From contig OY723315.1 of assembly GCA_963210315.1 (NCBI GenBank), forward strand, positions 62,001 to 126,000: a stretch of DNA of 64,000 nt, read 5' to 3'. The notes below the pieces were generated by a model. That model ran no database searches. It saw only the letters and a program-made list of their open reading frames with translations, and was not told the origin of the DNA. Below, one piece after another: positions 1-12,400 of this stretch. The DNA is from Rhynchopus euleeides. Taxonomy: Eukaryota; Euglenozoa; Diplonemea; Diplonemida; Diplonemidae. The position numbers and the translations under genes are program-made. Every line of letters begins with the position of its first letter. Positions within the stretch are counted from its first letter, which is position 1.

Positions 1-173
1 AAATTATCCACACTGGGGAATCATCACACGAGCACTCAAACTGTACACACTCGTGACGACTCTGGGAGGGGGGGGGGAGTGGGGATGTTAAGGATGCTAT
101 GCGTTAGACGGCCCCGCCCTGCGGGGCGACGCACAGACGTGTAATGCCCGCTCATCTGCGGGCCCCCCTGCCA
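1..173. other. Unique flank left of the satellite array
   Basis: Short non-repetitive stretch with a G-run near position 70 and a GC-rich patch around 110-160. No reading frame in it looks protein-like. The satellite begins abruptly at about 174, so the left edge of the array is inside this window. Confidence 0.6.
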
Positions 174-3100
174 CTGAATGCCCACAAGCCAAGGATTTTC
201 TGGAATCTGAATGCCCACAGCCAAGGATTTTCAGGAATCAGAATGCCCACAGCCAAGGATTTTCAGGAATCTGAATGCCCACAAGCCAAGGATTTTCTGG
301 AATCTGAATGCCCACAGCCAAGGAATTTCAGGAATCAGAATGCCCACAGCCAAGGATTTTCAGGAATCTGAATGCCCACAAGCCAAGGATTTTCTGGAAT
401 CTGAATGCCCACAGCCAAGGATTTTCAGGAATCAGAATGCCCACAGCCAAGGATTTTCAGGAATCTGAATGCCCACAGCCAAGGATTTTCAGGAATCAGA
501 ATGCCCACAGCCAAGGATTTTCAGGAATCTGAATGCCCACAAGCCAAGGATTTTCTGGAATCTGAATGCCCACAGCCAAGGATTTTCAGGAATCAGAATG
601 CCCACAGCCAAGGATTTTCAGGAATCAGAATGCCCACAGCCAAGGATTTTCAGGAATCTGAATGCCCACAAGCCAAGGATTTTCTGGAATCTGAATGCCC
701 ACAGCCAAGGATTTTCAGGAATCTGAATGCCCACAAGCCAAGGATTTTCTGGAATCTGAATGCCCACAGCCAAGGATTTTCAGGAATCAGAATGCCCACA
801 GCCAAGGAATTTCAGGAATCAGAATGCCCACAGCCAAGGAATTTCAGGAATCAGAATGCCCACAGCCAAGGATTTTCAGGAATCTGAATGCCCACAAGCC
901 AAGGATTTTCTGGAATCTGAATGCCCACAAGCCAAGGATTTTCTGGAATCTGAATGCCCACAGCCAAGGAATTTCAGGAATCAGAATGCCCACAGCCAAG
1001 GATTTTCACGAATCTGAATGCCCACAAGCCAAGGATTTTCTGGAATCTGAATGCCCACAAGCCAAGGATTTTCAGGAATCAGACTGCCCACAGCCAAGGA
1101 TTTTCAGGAATCTGAATGCCCACAAGCCAAGGATTTTCTGGAATCTGAATGCCCACAGCCAAGGAATTTCAGGAATCAGAATGCCCACAGCCAAGGATTT
1201 TCAGGAATCTGAATGCCCACAAGCCAAGGATTTTCTGGAATCTGAATGCCCACAGCCAAGGATTTTCAGGAATCAGAATGCCCACAGCCAAGGATTTTCA
1301 GGAATCTGAATGCCCACAGCCAAGGATTTTCAGGAATCAGAATGCCCACAGCCAAGGATTTTCAGGAATCTGAATGCCCACAAGCCAAGGATTTTCTGGA
1401 ATCTGAATGCCCACAGCCAAGGATTTTCAGGAATCAGAATGCCCACAGCCAAGGATTTTCAGGAATCAGAATGCCCACAGCCAAGGATTTTCAGGAATCT
1501 GAATGCCCACAAGCCAAGGATTTTCTGGAATCTGAATGCCCACAGCCAAGGATTTTCAGGAATCTGAATGCCCACAAGCCAAGGATTTTCTGGAATCTGA
1601 ATGCCCACAGCCAAGGATTTTCAGGAATCAGAATGCCCACAGCCAAGGAATTTCAGGAATCAGAATGCCCACAGCCAAGGAATTTCAGGAATCAGAATGC
1701 CCACAGCCAAGGATTTTCAGGAATCAGAATGCCCACAGCCAAGGATTTTCAGGAATCTGAATGCCCACAAGCCAAGGATTTTCTGGAATCTGAATGCCCA
1801 CAGCCAAGGATTTTCAGGAATCAGAATGCCCACAGCCAAGGATTTTCACGAATCTGAATGCCCACAAGCCAAGGATTTTCTGGAATCTGAATGCCCACAA
1901 GCCAAGGATTTTCAGGAATCAGAATGCCCACAGCCAAGGATTTTCAGGAATCTGAATGCCCACAAGCCAAGGATTTTCTGGAATCTGAATGCCCACAGCC
2001 AAGGAATTTCAGGAATCAGAATGCCCACAGCCAAGGATTTTCAGGAATCTGAATGCCCACAAGCCAAGGATTTTCTGGAATCTGAATGCCCACAGCCAAG
2101 GATTTTCAGGAATCAGAATGCCCACAGCCAAGGATTTTCAGGAATCTGAATGCCCACAGCCAAGGATTTTCAGGAATCAGAATGCCCACAGCCAAGGATT
2201 TTCAGGAATCTGAATGCCCACAAGCCAAGGATTTTCTGGAATCTGAATGCCCACAGCCAAGGATTTTCAGGAATCAGAATGCCCACAGCCAAGGATTTTC
2301 AGGAATCAGAATGCCCACAGCCAAGGATTTTCAGGAATCTGAATGCCCACAAGCCAAGGATTTTCTGGAATCTGAATGCCCACAGCCAAGGATTTTCAGG
2401 AATCAGAATGCCCACAGCCAAGGAATTTCAGGAATCAGAATGCCCACAGCCAAGGAATTTCAGGAATCAGAATGCCCACAGCCAAGGATTTTCAGGAATC
2501 AGAATGCCCACAGCCAAGGATTTTCAGGAATCTGAATGCCCACAAGCCAAGGATTTTCTGGAATCTGAATGCCCACAGCCAAGGATTTTCAGGAATCAGA
2601 ATGCCCACAGCCAAGGATTTTCAGGAATCAGAATGCCCACAAGCCAAGGATTTTCTGGAATCTGAATGCCCACAGCCAAGGATTTTCAGGAATCAGAATG
2701 CCCACAGCCAAGGATTTTCACGAATCTGAATGCCCACAAGCCAAGGATTTTCTGGAATCTGAATGCCCACAAGCCAAGGATTTTCAGGAATCAGAATGCC
2801 CACAGCCAAGGATTTTCAGGAATCTGAATGCCCACAAGCCAAGGATTTTCTGGAATCTGAATGCCCACAGCCAAGGATTTTCTGGAATCTGAATGCCCAC
2901 AGCCAAGGATTTTCAGGAATCAGAATGCCCACAGCCAAGGATTTTCAGGACTCTGAATGCCCACAAGCCAAGGATTTTCTGGAATCTGAATGCCCACAGC
3001 CAAGGAATTTCAGGAATCAGAATGCCCACAGCCAAGGATTTTCACGAATCTGAATGCCCACAAGCCAAGGATTTTCTGGAATCTGAATGCCCACAAGCCA

Positions 3101-6100
3101 AGGATTTTCAGGAATCAGAATGCCCACAGCCAAGGATTTTCAGGAATCTGAATGCCCACAAGCCAAGGATTTTCTGGAATCTGAATGCCCACAGCCAAGG
3201 AATTTCAGGAATCAGAATGCCCACAGCCAAGGATTTTCAGGAATCTGAATGCCCACAAGCCAAGGATTTTCTGGAATCTGAATGCCCACAGCCAAGGATT
3301 TTCAGGAATCAGAATGCCCACAGCCAAGGATTTTCAGGAATCTGAATGCCCACAGCCAAGGATTTTCAGGAATCAGAATGCCCACAGCCAAGGATTTTCA
3401 GGAATCTGAATGCCCACAAGCCAAGGATTTTCTGGAATCTGAATGCCCACAGCCAAGGATTTTCAGGAATCAGAATGCCCACAGCCAAGGATTTTCAGGA
3501 ATCAGAATGCCCACAGCCAAGGATTTTCAGGAATCTGAATGCCCACAAGCCAAGGATTTTCTGGAATCTGAATGCCCACAGCCAAGGAATTTCAGGAATC
3601 AGAATGCCCACAGCCAAGGATTTTCACGAATCTGAATGCCCACAAGCCAAGGATTTTCTGGAATCTGAATGCCCACAAGCCAAGGATTTTCAGGAATCAG
3701 AATGCCCACAGCCAAGGATTTTCAGGAATCTGAATGCCCACAAGCCAAATGATTTTCTGGAATCTGAATGCCCACAGCCAAGGAATTTCAGGAATCAGAA
3801 TGCCCACAGCCAAGGATTTTCAGGAATCTGAATGCCCACAAGCCAAGGATTTTCTGGAATCTGAATGCCCACAGCCAAGGATTTTCAGGAATCAGAATGC
3901 CCACAGCCAAGGATTTTCAGGAATCTGAATGCCCACAGCCAAGGATTTTCAGGAATCAGAATGCCCACAGCCAAGGATTTTCAGGAATCTGAATGCCCAC
4001 AAGCCAAGGATTTTCTGGAATCTGAATGCCCACAGCCAAGGATTTTCAGGAATCAGAATGCCCACAGCCAAGGATTTTCAGGAATCAGAATGCCCACAGC
4101 CAAGGATTTTCAGGAATCTGAATGCCCACAAGCCAAGGATTTTCTGGAATCTGAATGCCCACAGCCAAGGATTTTCAGGAATCTGAATGCCCACAAGCCA
4201 AGGATTTTCTGGAATCTGAATGCCCACAGCCAAGGATTTTCAGGAATCAGAATGCCCACAGCCAAGGAATTTCAGGAATCAGAATGCCCACAGCCAAGGA
4301 ATTTCAGGAATCAGAATGCCCACAGCCAAGGATTTTCAGGAATCTGAATGCCCACAAGCCAAGGATTTTCTGGAATCTGAATGCCCACAGCCAAGGATTT
4401 TCAGGAATCAGAATGCCCACAGCCAAGGATTTTCAGGAATCTGAATGCCCACAGCCAAGGATTTTCAGGAATCAGAATGCCCACAGCCAAGGATTTTCAG
4501 GAATCTGAATGCCCACAAGCCAAGGATTTTCTGGAATCTGAATGCCCACAGCCAAGGATTTTCAGGAATCAGAATGCCCACAGCCAAGGATTTTCAGGAA
4601 TCAGAATGCCCACAGCCAAGGATTTTCAGGAATCTGAATGCCCACAAGCCAAGGATTTTCTGGAATCTGAATGCCCACAGCCAAGGATTTTCAGGAATCA
4701 GAATGCCCACAGCCAAGGATTTTCAGGAATCTGAATGCCCACAAGCCAAGGATTTTCTGGAATCTGAATGCCCACAGCCAAGGAATTTCAGGAATCAGAA
4801 TGCCCACAGCCAAGGATTTTCAGGAATCTGAATGCCCACAAGCCAAGGATTTTCTGGAATCTGAATGCCCACAGCCAAGGATTTTCAGGAATCAGAATGC
4901 CCACAGCCAAGGATTTTCAGGAATCTGAATGCCCACAGCCAAGGATTTTCAGGAATCAGAATGCCCACAGCCAAGGATTTTCAGGAATCTGAATGCCCAC
5001 AAGCCAAGGATTTTCTGGAATCTGAATGCCCACAGCCAAGGAATTTCAGGAATCAGAATGCCCACAGCCAAGGATTTTCAGGAATCTGAATGCCCACAAG
5101 CCAAGGATTTTCTGGAATCTGAATGCCCACAGCCAAGGATTTTCAGGAATCAGAATGCCCACAGCCAAGGATTTTCAGGAATCTGAATGCCCACAGCCAA
5201 GGATTTTCAGGAATCAGAATGCCCACAGCCAAGGATTTTCAGGAATCTGAATGCCCACAAGCCAAGGATTTTCTGGAATCTGAATGCCCACAGCCAAGGA
5301 ATTTCAGGAATCAGAATGCCCACAGCCAAGGATTTTCAGGAATCTGAATGCCCACAAGCCAAGGATTTTCTGGAATCTGAATGCCCACAGCCAAGGAATT
5401 TCAGGAATCAGAATGCCCACAGCCAAGGATTTTCAGGAATCAGAATGCCCACAGCCAAGGATTTTCAGGAATCAGAATGCCCACAGCCAAGGATTTTCAG
5501 GAATCAGAATGCCCACAGCCAAGGATTTTCAGGAATCTGAATGCCCACAAGCCAAGGATTTTCTGGAATCTGAATGCCCACAGCCAAGGATTTTCAGGAA
5601 TCAGAATGCCCACAGCCAAGGATTTTCAGGAATCTGAATGCCCACAAGCCAAGGATTTTCTGGAATCTGAATGCCCACAGCCAAGGATTTTCAGGAATCT
5701 GAATGCCCACAAGCCAAGGATTTTCTGGAATCTGAATGCCCACAGCCAAGGATTTTCAGGAATCAGAATGCCCACAGCCAAGGATTTTCAGGAATCTGAA
5801 TGCCCACAAGCCAAGGATTTTCTGGAATCTGAATGCCCACAGCCAAGGAATTTCAGGAATCAGAATGCCCACAGCCAAGGATTTTCAGGAATCTGAATGC
5901 CCACAAGCCAAGGATTTTCTGGAATCTGAATGCCCACAGCCAAGGAATTTCAGGAATCAGAATGCCCACAGCCAAGGATTTTCAGGAATCAGAATGCCCA
6001 CAGCCAAGGATTTTCAGGAATCAGAATGCCCACAGCCAAGGATTTTCAGGAATCTGAATGCCCACAGCCAAGGATTTTCAGGAATCAGAATGCCCACAGC

Positions 6101-8415
6101 CAAGGATTTTCAGGAATCTGAATGCCCACAAGCCAAGGATTTTCTGGAATCTGAATGCCCACAGCCAAGGATTTTCAGGAATCAGAATGCCCACAGCCAA
6201 GGATTTTCAGGAATCTGAATGCCCACAAGCCAAGGATTTTCTGGAATCTGAATGCCCACAGCCAAGGATTTTCAGGAATCAGAATGCCCACAGCCAAGGA
6301 TTTTCAGGAATCTGAATGCCCACAAGCCAAGGATTTTCTGGAATCTGAATGCCCACAGCCAAGGATTTTCAGGAATCAGAATGCCCACAGCCAAGGATTT
6401 TCAGGAATCTGAATGCCCACAAGCCAAGGATTTTCTGGAATCTGAATGCCCACAGCCAAGGATTTTCAGGAATCAGAATGCCCACAGCCAAGGATTTTCA
6501 GGAATCTGAATGCCCACAAGCCAAGGATTTTCTGGAATCTGAATGCCCACAGCCAAGGATTTTCAGGAATCTGAATGCCCACAAGCCAAGGATTTTCTGG
6601 AATCTGAATGCCCACAGCCAAGGAATTTCAGGAATCAGAATGCCCACAGCCAAGGATTTTCAGGAATCAGAATGCCCACAGCCAAGGATTTTCAGGAATC
6701 AGAATGCCCACAGCCAAGGATTTTCAGGAATCTGAATGCCCACAGCCAAGGATTTTCAGGAATCAGAATGCCCACAGCCAAGGATTTTCAGGAATCTGAA
6801 TGCCCACAGCCAAGGATTTTCAGGAATCTGAATGCCCACAGCCAAGGATTTTCAGGAATCAGAATGCCCACAGCCAAGGATTTTCAGGAATCTGAATGCC
6901 CACAAGCCAAGGATTTTCTGGAATCTGAATGCCCACAGCCAAGGATTTTCAGGAATCAGAATGCCCACAGCCAAGGATTTTCAGGAATCTGAATGCCCAC
7001 AAGCCAAGGATTTTCTGGAATCTGAATGCCCACAGCCAAGGATTTTCAGGAATCAGAATGCCCACAGCCAAGGATTTTCAGGAATCTGAATGCCCACAGC
7101 CAAGGATTTTCAGGAATCTGAATGCCCACAGCCAAGGATTTTCAGGAATCAGAATGCCCACAGCCAAGGATTTTCAGGAATCTGAATGCCCACAAGCCAA
7201 GGATTTTCTGGAATCTGAATGCCCACAGCCAAGGATTTTCAGGAATCAGAATGCCCACAGCCAAGGATTTTCAGGAATCTGAATGCCCACAAGCCAAGGA
7301 TTTTCTGGAATCTGAATGCCCACAGCCAAGGATTTTCAGGAATCTGAATGCCCACAAGCCAAGGATTTTCTGGAATCTGAATGCCCACAGCCAAGGAATT
7401 TCAGGAATCAGAATGCCCACAGCCAAGGATTTTCAGGAATCAGAATGCCCACAGCCAAGGATTTTCAGGAATCAGAATGCCCACAGCCAAGGATTTTCAG
7501 GAATCTGAATGCCCACAGCCAAGGATTTTCAGGAATCAGAATGCCCACAGCCAAGGATTTTCAGGAATCTGAATGCCCACAGCCAAGGATTTTCAGGAAT
7601 CTGAATGCCCACAGCCAAGGATTTTCAGGAATCAGAATGCCCACAGCCAAGGATTTTCAGGAATCTGAATGCCCACAAGCCAAGGATTTTCTGGAATCTG
7701 AATGCCCACAGCCAAGGATTTTCAGGAATCAGAATGCCCACAGCCAAGGATTTTCAGGAATCTGAATGCCCACAAGCCAAGGATTTTCTGGAATCTGAAT
7801 GCCCACAGCCAAGGATTTTCAGGAATCAGAATGCCCACAGCCAAGGATTTTCAGGAATCTGAATGCCCACAGCCAAGGATTTTCAGGAATCTGAATGCCC
7901 ACAGCCAAGGATTTTCAGGAATCAGAATGCCCACAGCCAAGGATTTTCAGGAATCTGAATGCCCACAAGCCAAGGATTTTCTGGAATCTGAATGCCCACA
8001 GCCAAGGATTTTCAGGAATCAGAATGCCCACAGCCAAGGATTTTCAGGAATCTGAATGCCCACAAGCCAAGGATTTTCTGGAATCTGAATGCCCACAGCC
8101 AAGGATTTTCAGGAATCAGAATGCCCACAGCCAAGGATTTTCAGGAATCTGAATGCCCACAAGCCAAGGATTTTCTGGAATCTGAATGCCCACAGCCAAG
8201 GATTTTCAGGAATCAGAATGCCCACAGCCAAGGATTTTCAGGAATCTGAATGCCCACAAGCCAAGGATTTTCTGGAATCTGAATGCCCACAGCCAAGGAT
8301 TTTCAGGAATCTGAATGCCCACAAGCCAAGGATTTTCTGGAATCTGAATGCCCACAGCCAAGGATTTTCAGGAATCTGAATGCCCACAAGCCAAGGATTT
8401 TCTGGAATCTGAATG
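174..8415. repeat. Satellite array of 32/33-bp units, about 8.2 kb
   Basis: About 255 head-to-tail units. Two unit types alternate: a 32-bp type containing CCCACAGCCAAGG and TTTCAGGAATC, and a 33-bp type containing CCCACAAGCCAAGG and TTTCTGGAATC. Further variants swap GGATTTTC for GGAATTTC and the last base of ATCA/ATCT. Many stretches repeat as 32+32+33 = 97 bp, and larger blocks recur at about 840 bp (left part) and 773 bp (6.5-8.3 kb). Because neither 32 nor 97 is a multiple of 3, open frames occur in every frame and are not genes. A few units carry private changes, for example TTTCACGAATC near 1005, 1845, 2715, 3045 and 3620, and one AAATGATTTT near 3750. Confidence 0.97.
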
Positions 8416-8493
8416 AGGGTTTTTTTTCACGGCGTTTTTTCCTGCCCGAAAAACCACATCCCGTCGTCAAGACCGTTCCACAAGTATGCATGT
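8416..8493. other. Junction sequence between satellite and hAT-like element
   Basis: The last satellite unit breaks off in GAATG at 8411-8415 and runs into T-rich then mixed sequence. The final eight bases (8486-8493, ATGCATGT) are the left copy of the target-site duplication of the next element. Confidence 0.6.
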
Positions 8494-8750
8494 CAGGGGT
8501 GGAGCTTGGGGGTTTTTTCGGGTCAGCTGACCTGATTTTCTGCAGGCCCTCACAAAAAATCAGGTCAGGGGTAAAAAGAAAAAAAAATATAGATTTACGG
8601 GAAACCGGAAAAGTTGGCTCCTCGCCTTGGGGTCTCAAGGTGACCAGGAGGCGTTTCGTGAGCAAAGTGACCCCAGCGACATGAGCACAGGCCTCAAACA
8701 GTCACAATAGAGGACAAATGAAGCTGCCCAACCCGTACCGTGCAACAGAC

Positions 8751-8801
8751 GTTTACTACCGTGGCCTCCGGCGGCTGGGGGCTCCGCCCCCCAGACCCCC
8801 C
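8751..8801 (+). repeat. GC-hairpin dispersed repeat, copy 1
   Basis: The core reads GTT(T/C)ACTACCGTGGCC, then CTCCGGCGGC, then a tight stem-loop of about 9 bp around a TCC loop, then AGACCCCCC. This copy is followed by a TGTGGCATGTGCCTGTCTTG tail shared with the copies at 8921, 12239 and 54967. It lies inside the hAT-like element. Confidence 0.9.
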
Positions 8802-8920
8802 TGTGGCATGTGCCTGTCTTGTACCCAAGCCCTTTACATCAGGGAATGGAGTACAGACCGGATATCCTCAGGAGGACGCAGCCAACTCACACAGAATCCG
8901 TACGCCCGCAAGTCACAGAT

Positions 8921-8972
8921 GTTCACTACCGTGGCCTCCGGCGGCTGGGGGCTCCGCCCCCCAGACCCCCCC
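8921..8972 (+). repeat. GC-hairpin dispersed repeat, copy 2
   Basis: Same core as copy 1, 170 bp downstream and in the same orientation. Its trailing sequence (AAGTCCTTGCGCGT, then CTCGCGGGAGGCTGGGCCC and GAGCACTGATCTCT up to about 9072) is shared almost exactly with the copy at 12239. Confidence 0.9.
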
Positions 8973-9176
8973 TATGGCATGTGTTTGTCTTGTAACCAAG
9001 TCCTTGCGCGTCCGGGGCTGCATATCAGTCCGGTACCCTCGCGGGAGGCTGGGCCCGAGCACTGATCTCTGAGACAAACCGGGGGGGAACCCATTCAGTG
9101 AGAAAAAATTGGCTGACCCGATCTGACCCGATCCAGCCCGCAACCCCATATTTCAAGCTCCACCCCTGATGCATGT

Positions 9177-10100
9177 GACAAAGGCAAAAAAAATCAAAAG
9201 TTATCTTCGGGGGGGGGGGGCGCAAGGCTGGACAAATGCTGCATTTTAAAAATAAAAAACATAAAATAAAATAAAGTGCAATAAAATGCAGTAAAGTGCA
9301 GTAAAATGCAGTAAAGTGCAATAAAGTGCAGGAGAGCGTGTTGTAGGGGTGGCTCGGCGTGACGGTGGGCAGGATGCTGACCTGCCGTGCCAGGGGACCC
9401 TGATCCGCCCACTCTGGCCAACACAAGGCCACCAAGGCAGTGCCCCCGCCAGGCCCGCCCTGCTGCTGTTCGGCATGCTTGATGCTGCTTCCGAGTGCCG
9501 GGGCCAATCAGGCAGCAGGCGCACCCCAGCACCGCAGGCGCAGCAGGGCGGACCAGCACGGCGGTGTGCGGTGGGCAGTCCACCTTCCTCGGACGTTGTA
9601 CAGCTGAGCTCTGGCGTACGGGTTCTTCACCATCCCGTTCGGGGAGGCTGGACATCAGAGCGGACTGAAAGCACTCAAAGCAGGACTGAAGCCAGGCGGA
9701 GGCCGCACCGATCAGGTCCTGCGAACCCACCGACCCAACATAGGCAGGGCACATCCATCCCGGCCTGCATTCTCTGCCGGAGCCTTGGTGCGTCCCTGTG
9801 ACCTTCAGGAGAACCTCCGTGCAGGAGCGGTACTTTTTGCCATCTTCTGCGGGTTTGCGGCTGTCCGCAAACTTGCAGACGTGGCTGCACCTCTGTAAAG
9901 TGGGTGTGACTCCAGCATTTGGCCTGTCCATAGTGGTCCTCCCAGCTGTACGTATGCGAAGCCCAAGGCACCACTAAGGACCATGCACTTTATCCAAAAA
10001 TCCGGAAAATAAAATACAATAAAATGCAGTAAAATGCAGTAAAATAAAGTGCAGTAAAGTGCAGTAAAAATTTGCTGCCAGCCTTGGGGGGGCGGGGGGG
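9177..10100. repeat. Spacer with two GCAGTAAA-type short tandem arrays
   Basis: About 9248-9330 and 10005-10072 each hold a run of imperfect repeats of (A)GTGCAGTAAA / ATGCAGTAAA in the same orientation. Just outside the arrays are similar segments in opposite orientation (CAAGGCTGG next to a long G-run at 9211-9235 and its complement CCAGCC near 10078). The arrays may therefore sit inside an inverted-repeat element of about 0.87 kb, with 9331-10004 as its interior. No convincing gene is seen; the frames here are arginine/proline-rich shadows. Confidence 0.55.
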
Positions 10101-12099
10101 GGGGGAACCTGATGCAACGGCGAATCAAAAGAGAAGAGGATCAACAACAAAATGCATTGTTGGCGTTCTTCGAACGCTGAAGCACTTTCAAAAAAACACA
10201 AAGCTCGTGGATCGGACTGCAGGCTGGCGCTGCCTTGCGCCTGCCGTCGAGATGAAGATTGGAATATAGCGTTAACTAAGTCGGAGCTAGCTAGCAGTTG
10301 ATGGATAGGCATGAATAAACGGAAGGGTGGAGGGAGAGGGGCACGGAGGGGTGAGACGGAATCAAGCCGGCATGGGTTGGGGTCTCTGCTGCCCCCACAG
10401 GCGAGAGATGCGTTCTGCAAATGGCAAAACGTGCCGGGACACCCCCGCTCGCGAGCGGTAAGGGGGGATGGGGGGAGGGTGGGAGCGGGGGAATAAAAAT
10501 GTCCTTCTCCCCACTGCACAGCAGGACACGGTGCAGGAGGGGTTCTTGACTTGGTTCACAGCGGGGTTATGCAGAAACAATTGGACACCACCCTTCCCGC
10601 AGGCCTGCCGGGCGAATACTTTTTTGCAATGCGGCACACAGAGGCAGGATGCCCTTCGCAGGCAAGCGGAGCTGAACACATGCGGCATGATGGCTGGGCC
10701 ACCAACTGACACAAGGTTCGACAGGGCGGAGAGCGTTGCCCCGTGGCACAAGGCAATCGCCAGGCAGGGGGGGTGGGGGCAGCAGTGCGGGGGGCTGAGC
10801 GAGATGTGTGCACTTCTCAATTGGGAGAATCGGGCCCTGCGGCATGCAGTGGGGGGGAGAGGGGGAGGAAAACGTCGAAAAAGGTGTGTGTGTGTGGGGG
10901 GCGGGGGAATGCAGACCCACTCAAGGCGTAGCCCAACCCGAGGACCGGAGGTGGCGGTGGGTGAGGTCAGTCATGACAATACACATCCGGGGCCTTCGGT
11001 CTGTGCCAACTGGGTGCCAAACTGTGTCACTTCACAGCCGGGGTGAGGCAGGCTCACTTGTATTTCTGCACGTCTGTGAACGAAGGGACCATGGCATATT
11101 TTGTTTTTTGCCGTTTTGTATTTTTTTGCGTTACCGATAAACGCAGCAAAACATACCCTCCCCTGTGATTAGTGGCACCGCTTTGGTGGAGTGGGTTGGT
11201 TGGTTGGGTTCGGGAGAAAGGCGGAGAAGATGTAAGGGAGAGAGGGAGAGAAGAGAGAGTCGACCCTTCGCTCTTTCTGCATGGGTGAGCGCTTGGGTGG
11301 GATTCGGGGGTGGAAGCGTTCTCTTCGTTTATTTTAGATTTCTGATTCCCGTTTCCTCGGTGCGTTCACCACCCCCCCCTCCCACCCATTGTTTTTTGCT
11401 GCACGTCATGGCACGTGCATGATGCAGGGTCGGGGATGGACCCCCCCCCGCCCCACGCACTGCGGGCCTGACCGAGCCACACGGGAAAAAATATGACGAG
11501 AAAGAGAAAGAGACCTGCTTACTGATGGAGGGGAATTAGCTCAGAGCTGAGGCCAGAAAAGGCAGGCCCGCCTCGCATCATATGATCTGAGGCAATAACC
11601 GGCGCAGTTTAGACACAGGGTTGTCTGCAGGGAGTGCGAAATCCCCCCTCCCGAGAGCTTGCTTATAACAAAGATATTGCCGTCGAACCCACGAGCAGCA
11701 GGATTCATCTTGTCTATAACATGTTCTCAGGCATAACAAGGAGGAGCCGTGCAGCCAGGGCACTTTCCCCTCCGCCCCGCCACCAACACCTCTCAGAACG
11801 TTATTGACACAAAAAAAAACACAACTCCGGGGCAGGCGTGTATCTATTTCACGGAATGAAAATAGGAATTTGGGGGGGAAATATTTTTTTGCACTATTTT
11901 TTTGCACTTTTTTCCTTTGGATTTTATTGTGACCCTACTTGGTATTGGCAGAAAAAAATTATGTTCCCGGTCTTGGATGTGCTCAAACATTCAAAAGAAC
12001 ACATTTTCCGGATGCAAAAAAAATTTGCACCTGGGGGTGGAGAGGGGGGTCGGAGGGCGGTGGTGTGAGAGGCTTGCTCTCGAGCTCAAACCAACAGTT
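10101..12099. other. Gene-free spacer
   Basis: About 2 kb of G-rich, low-complexity sequence with A/T-rich patches (11100-11160 and 11800-12035). The open frames on both strands have biased, non-domain composition and no splice structure I could join. Nothing else is recognised here. Confidence 0.5.
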
Positions 12100-12152
12100 G
12101 TTCACTACCGTGGCCTCCGGCGGCTGGGGGGCTCCGCCCCCCAGACCCCCCC
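12100..12152 (+). repeat. GC-hairpin dispersed repeat, copy 3
   Basis: Perfect match to the family core: GTTCACTACCG, the GGCCTCCGGCGGC block, a stem-loop of six Gs and six Cs around CTCCG, and AGACCCCCC. It is the first member of a dimer with the copy at 12239. Confidence 0.9.
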
Positions 12153-12238
12153 ATGCGACCTGTGCTATGATTATAGCCGCTATCTGTCAGTTGTGTTGTA
12201 CTTGAGCGTATGCGACTATGGAGCCAGGCCAACAGACG

Positions 12239-12400
12239 TTCGCTACCGTGGCCTCCGGCGGCTGGGGGGCTCCGCCCCCCAGACCCCCCTGTGGCTTGTG
12301 CCTGGTCTTGGAGCCAAGTCCTTGCGCGTACGGGGCTGTGGCATATCGGTTCCAGCACCCTCGCGGGAGGCTGGGCCCGAGCACTGATCTCTAAGAGACG
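12239..12400 (+). repeat. GC-hairpin dispersed repeat, copy 4 with extended tail
   Basis: The core spans 12239-12289 and starts GTTCGCTACCG. The tail through about 12400 matches 8973-9080 closely, including CCAAGTCCTTGCGCGT, CTCGCGGGAGGCTGGGCCC and GAGCACTGATCTCT. The repeated unit is thus longer than the hairpin, about 150-170 bp. This copy is not bounded by the hAT-like termini seen at 8494 and 9168. Confidence 0.85.

Larger units (their letters stand above)
8494..9168. mobile_element. Non-autonomous hAT-like DNA transposon (675 bp)
   Basis: The ends are terminal inverted repeats: CAGGGGTGGAGCTTG at 8494-8508 and its reverse complement ending at 9168. Identical 8-bp sequences ATGCATGT flank it directly at 8486-8493 and 9169-9176. 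An 8-bp target duplication together with a CAGGG-type terminus is typical of the hAT superfamily. There is no transposase-like frame, so it is non-autonomous. Sub-terminal GGGTCAG motifs recur near both ends, and a smaller inverted repeat (GACCTGATTTT / AAAATCAGGTC) lies near 8530-8567. The interior carries two direct copies of the dispersed GC-hairpin repeat, 170 bp apart. Confidence 0.85.

Noticed and set aside
174..8415. CRISPR array
   Set aside because: Units are contiguous with no unique spacers, and the window has spliced eukaryotic genes.
174..8684. Dozens of open frames (up to 204 codons) across the satellite array
   Set aside because: They are all translations of the same 32/33-bp units in shifting frames, exist in all three frames, and end wherever a unit-length change introduces a stop.
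9025..9974. Minus-strand frames with repeated LHFTALYCTLLHF
   Set aside because: Translation of the GTGCAGTAAA microsatellite; not a membrane protein.
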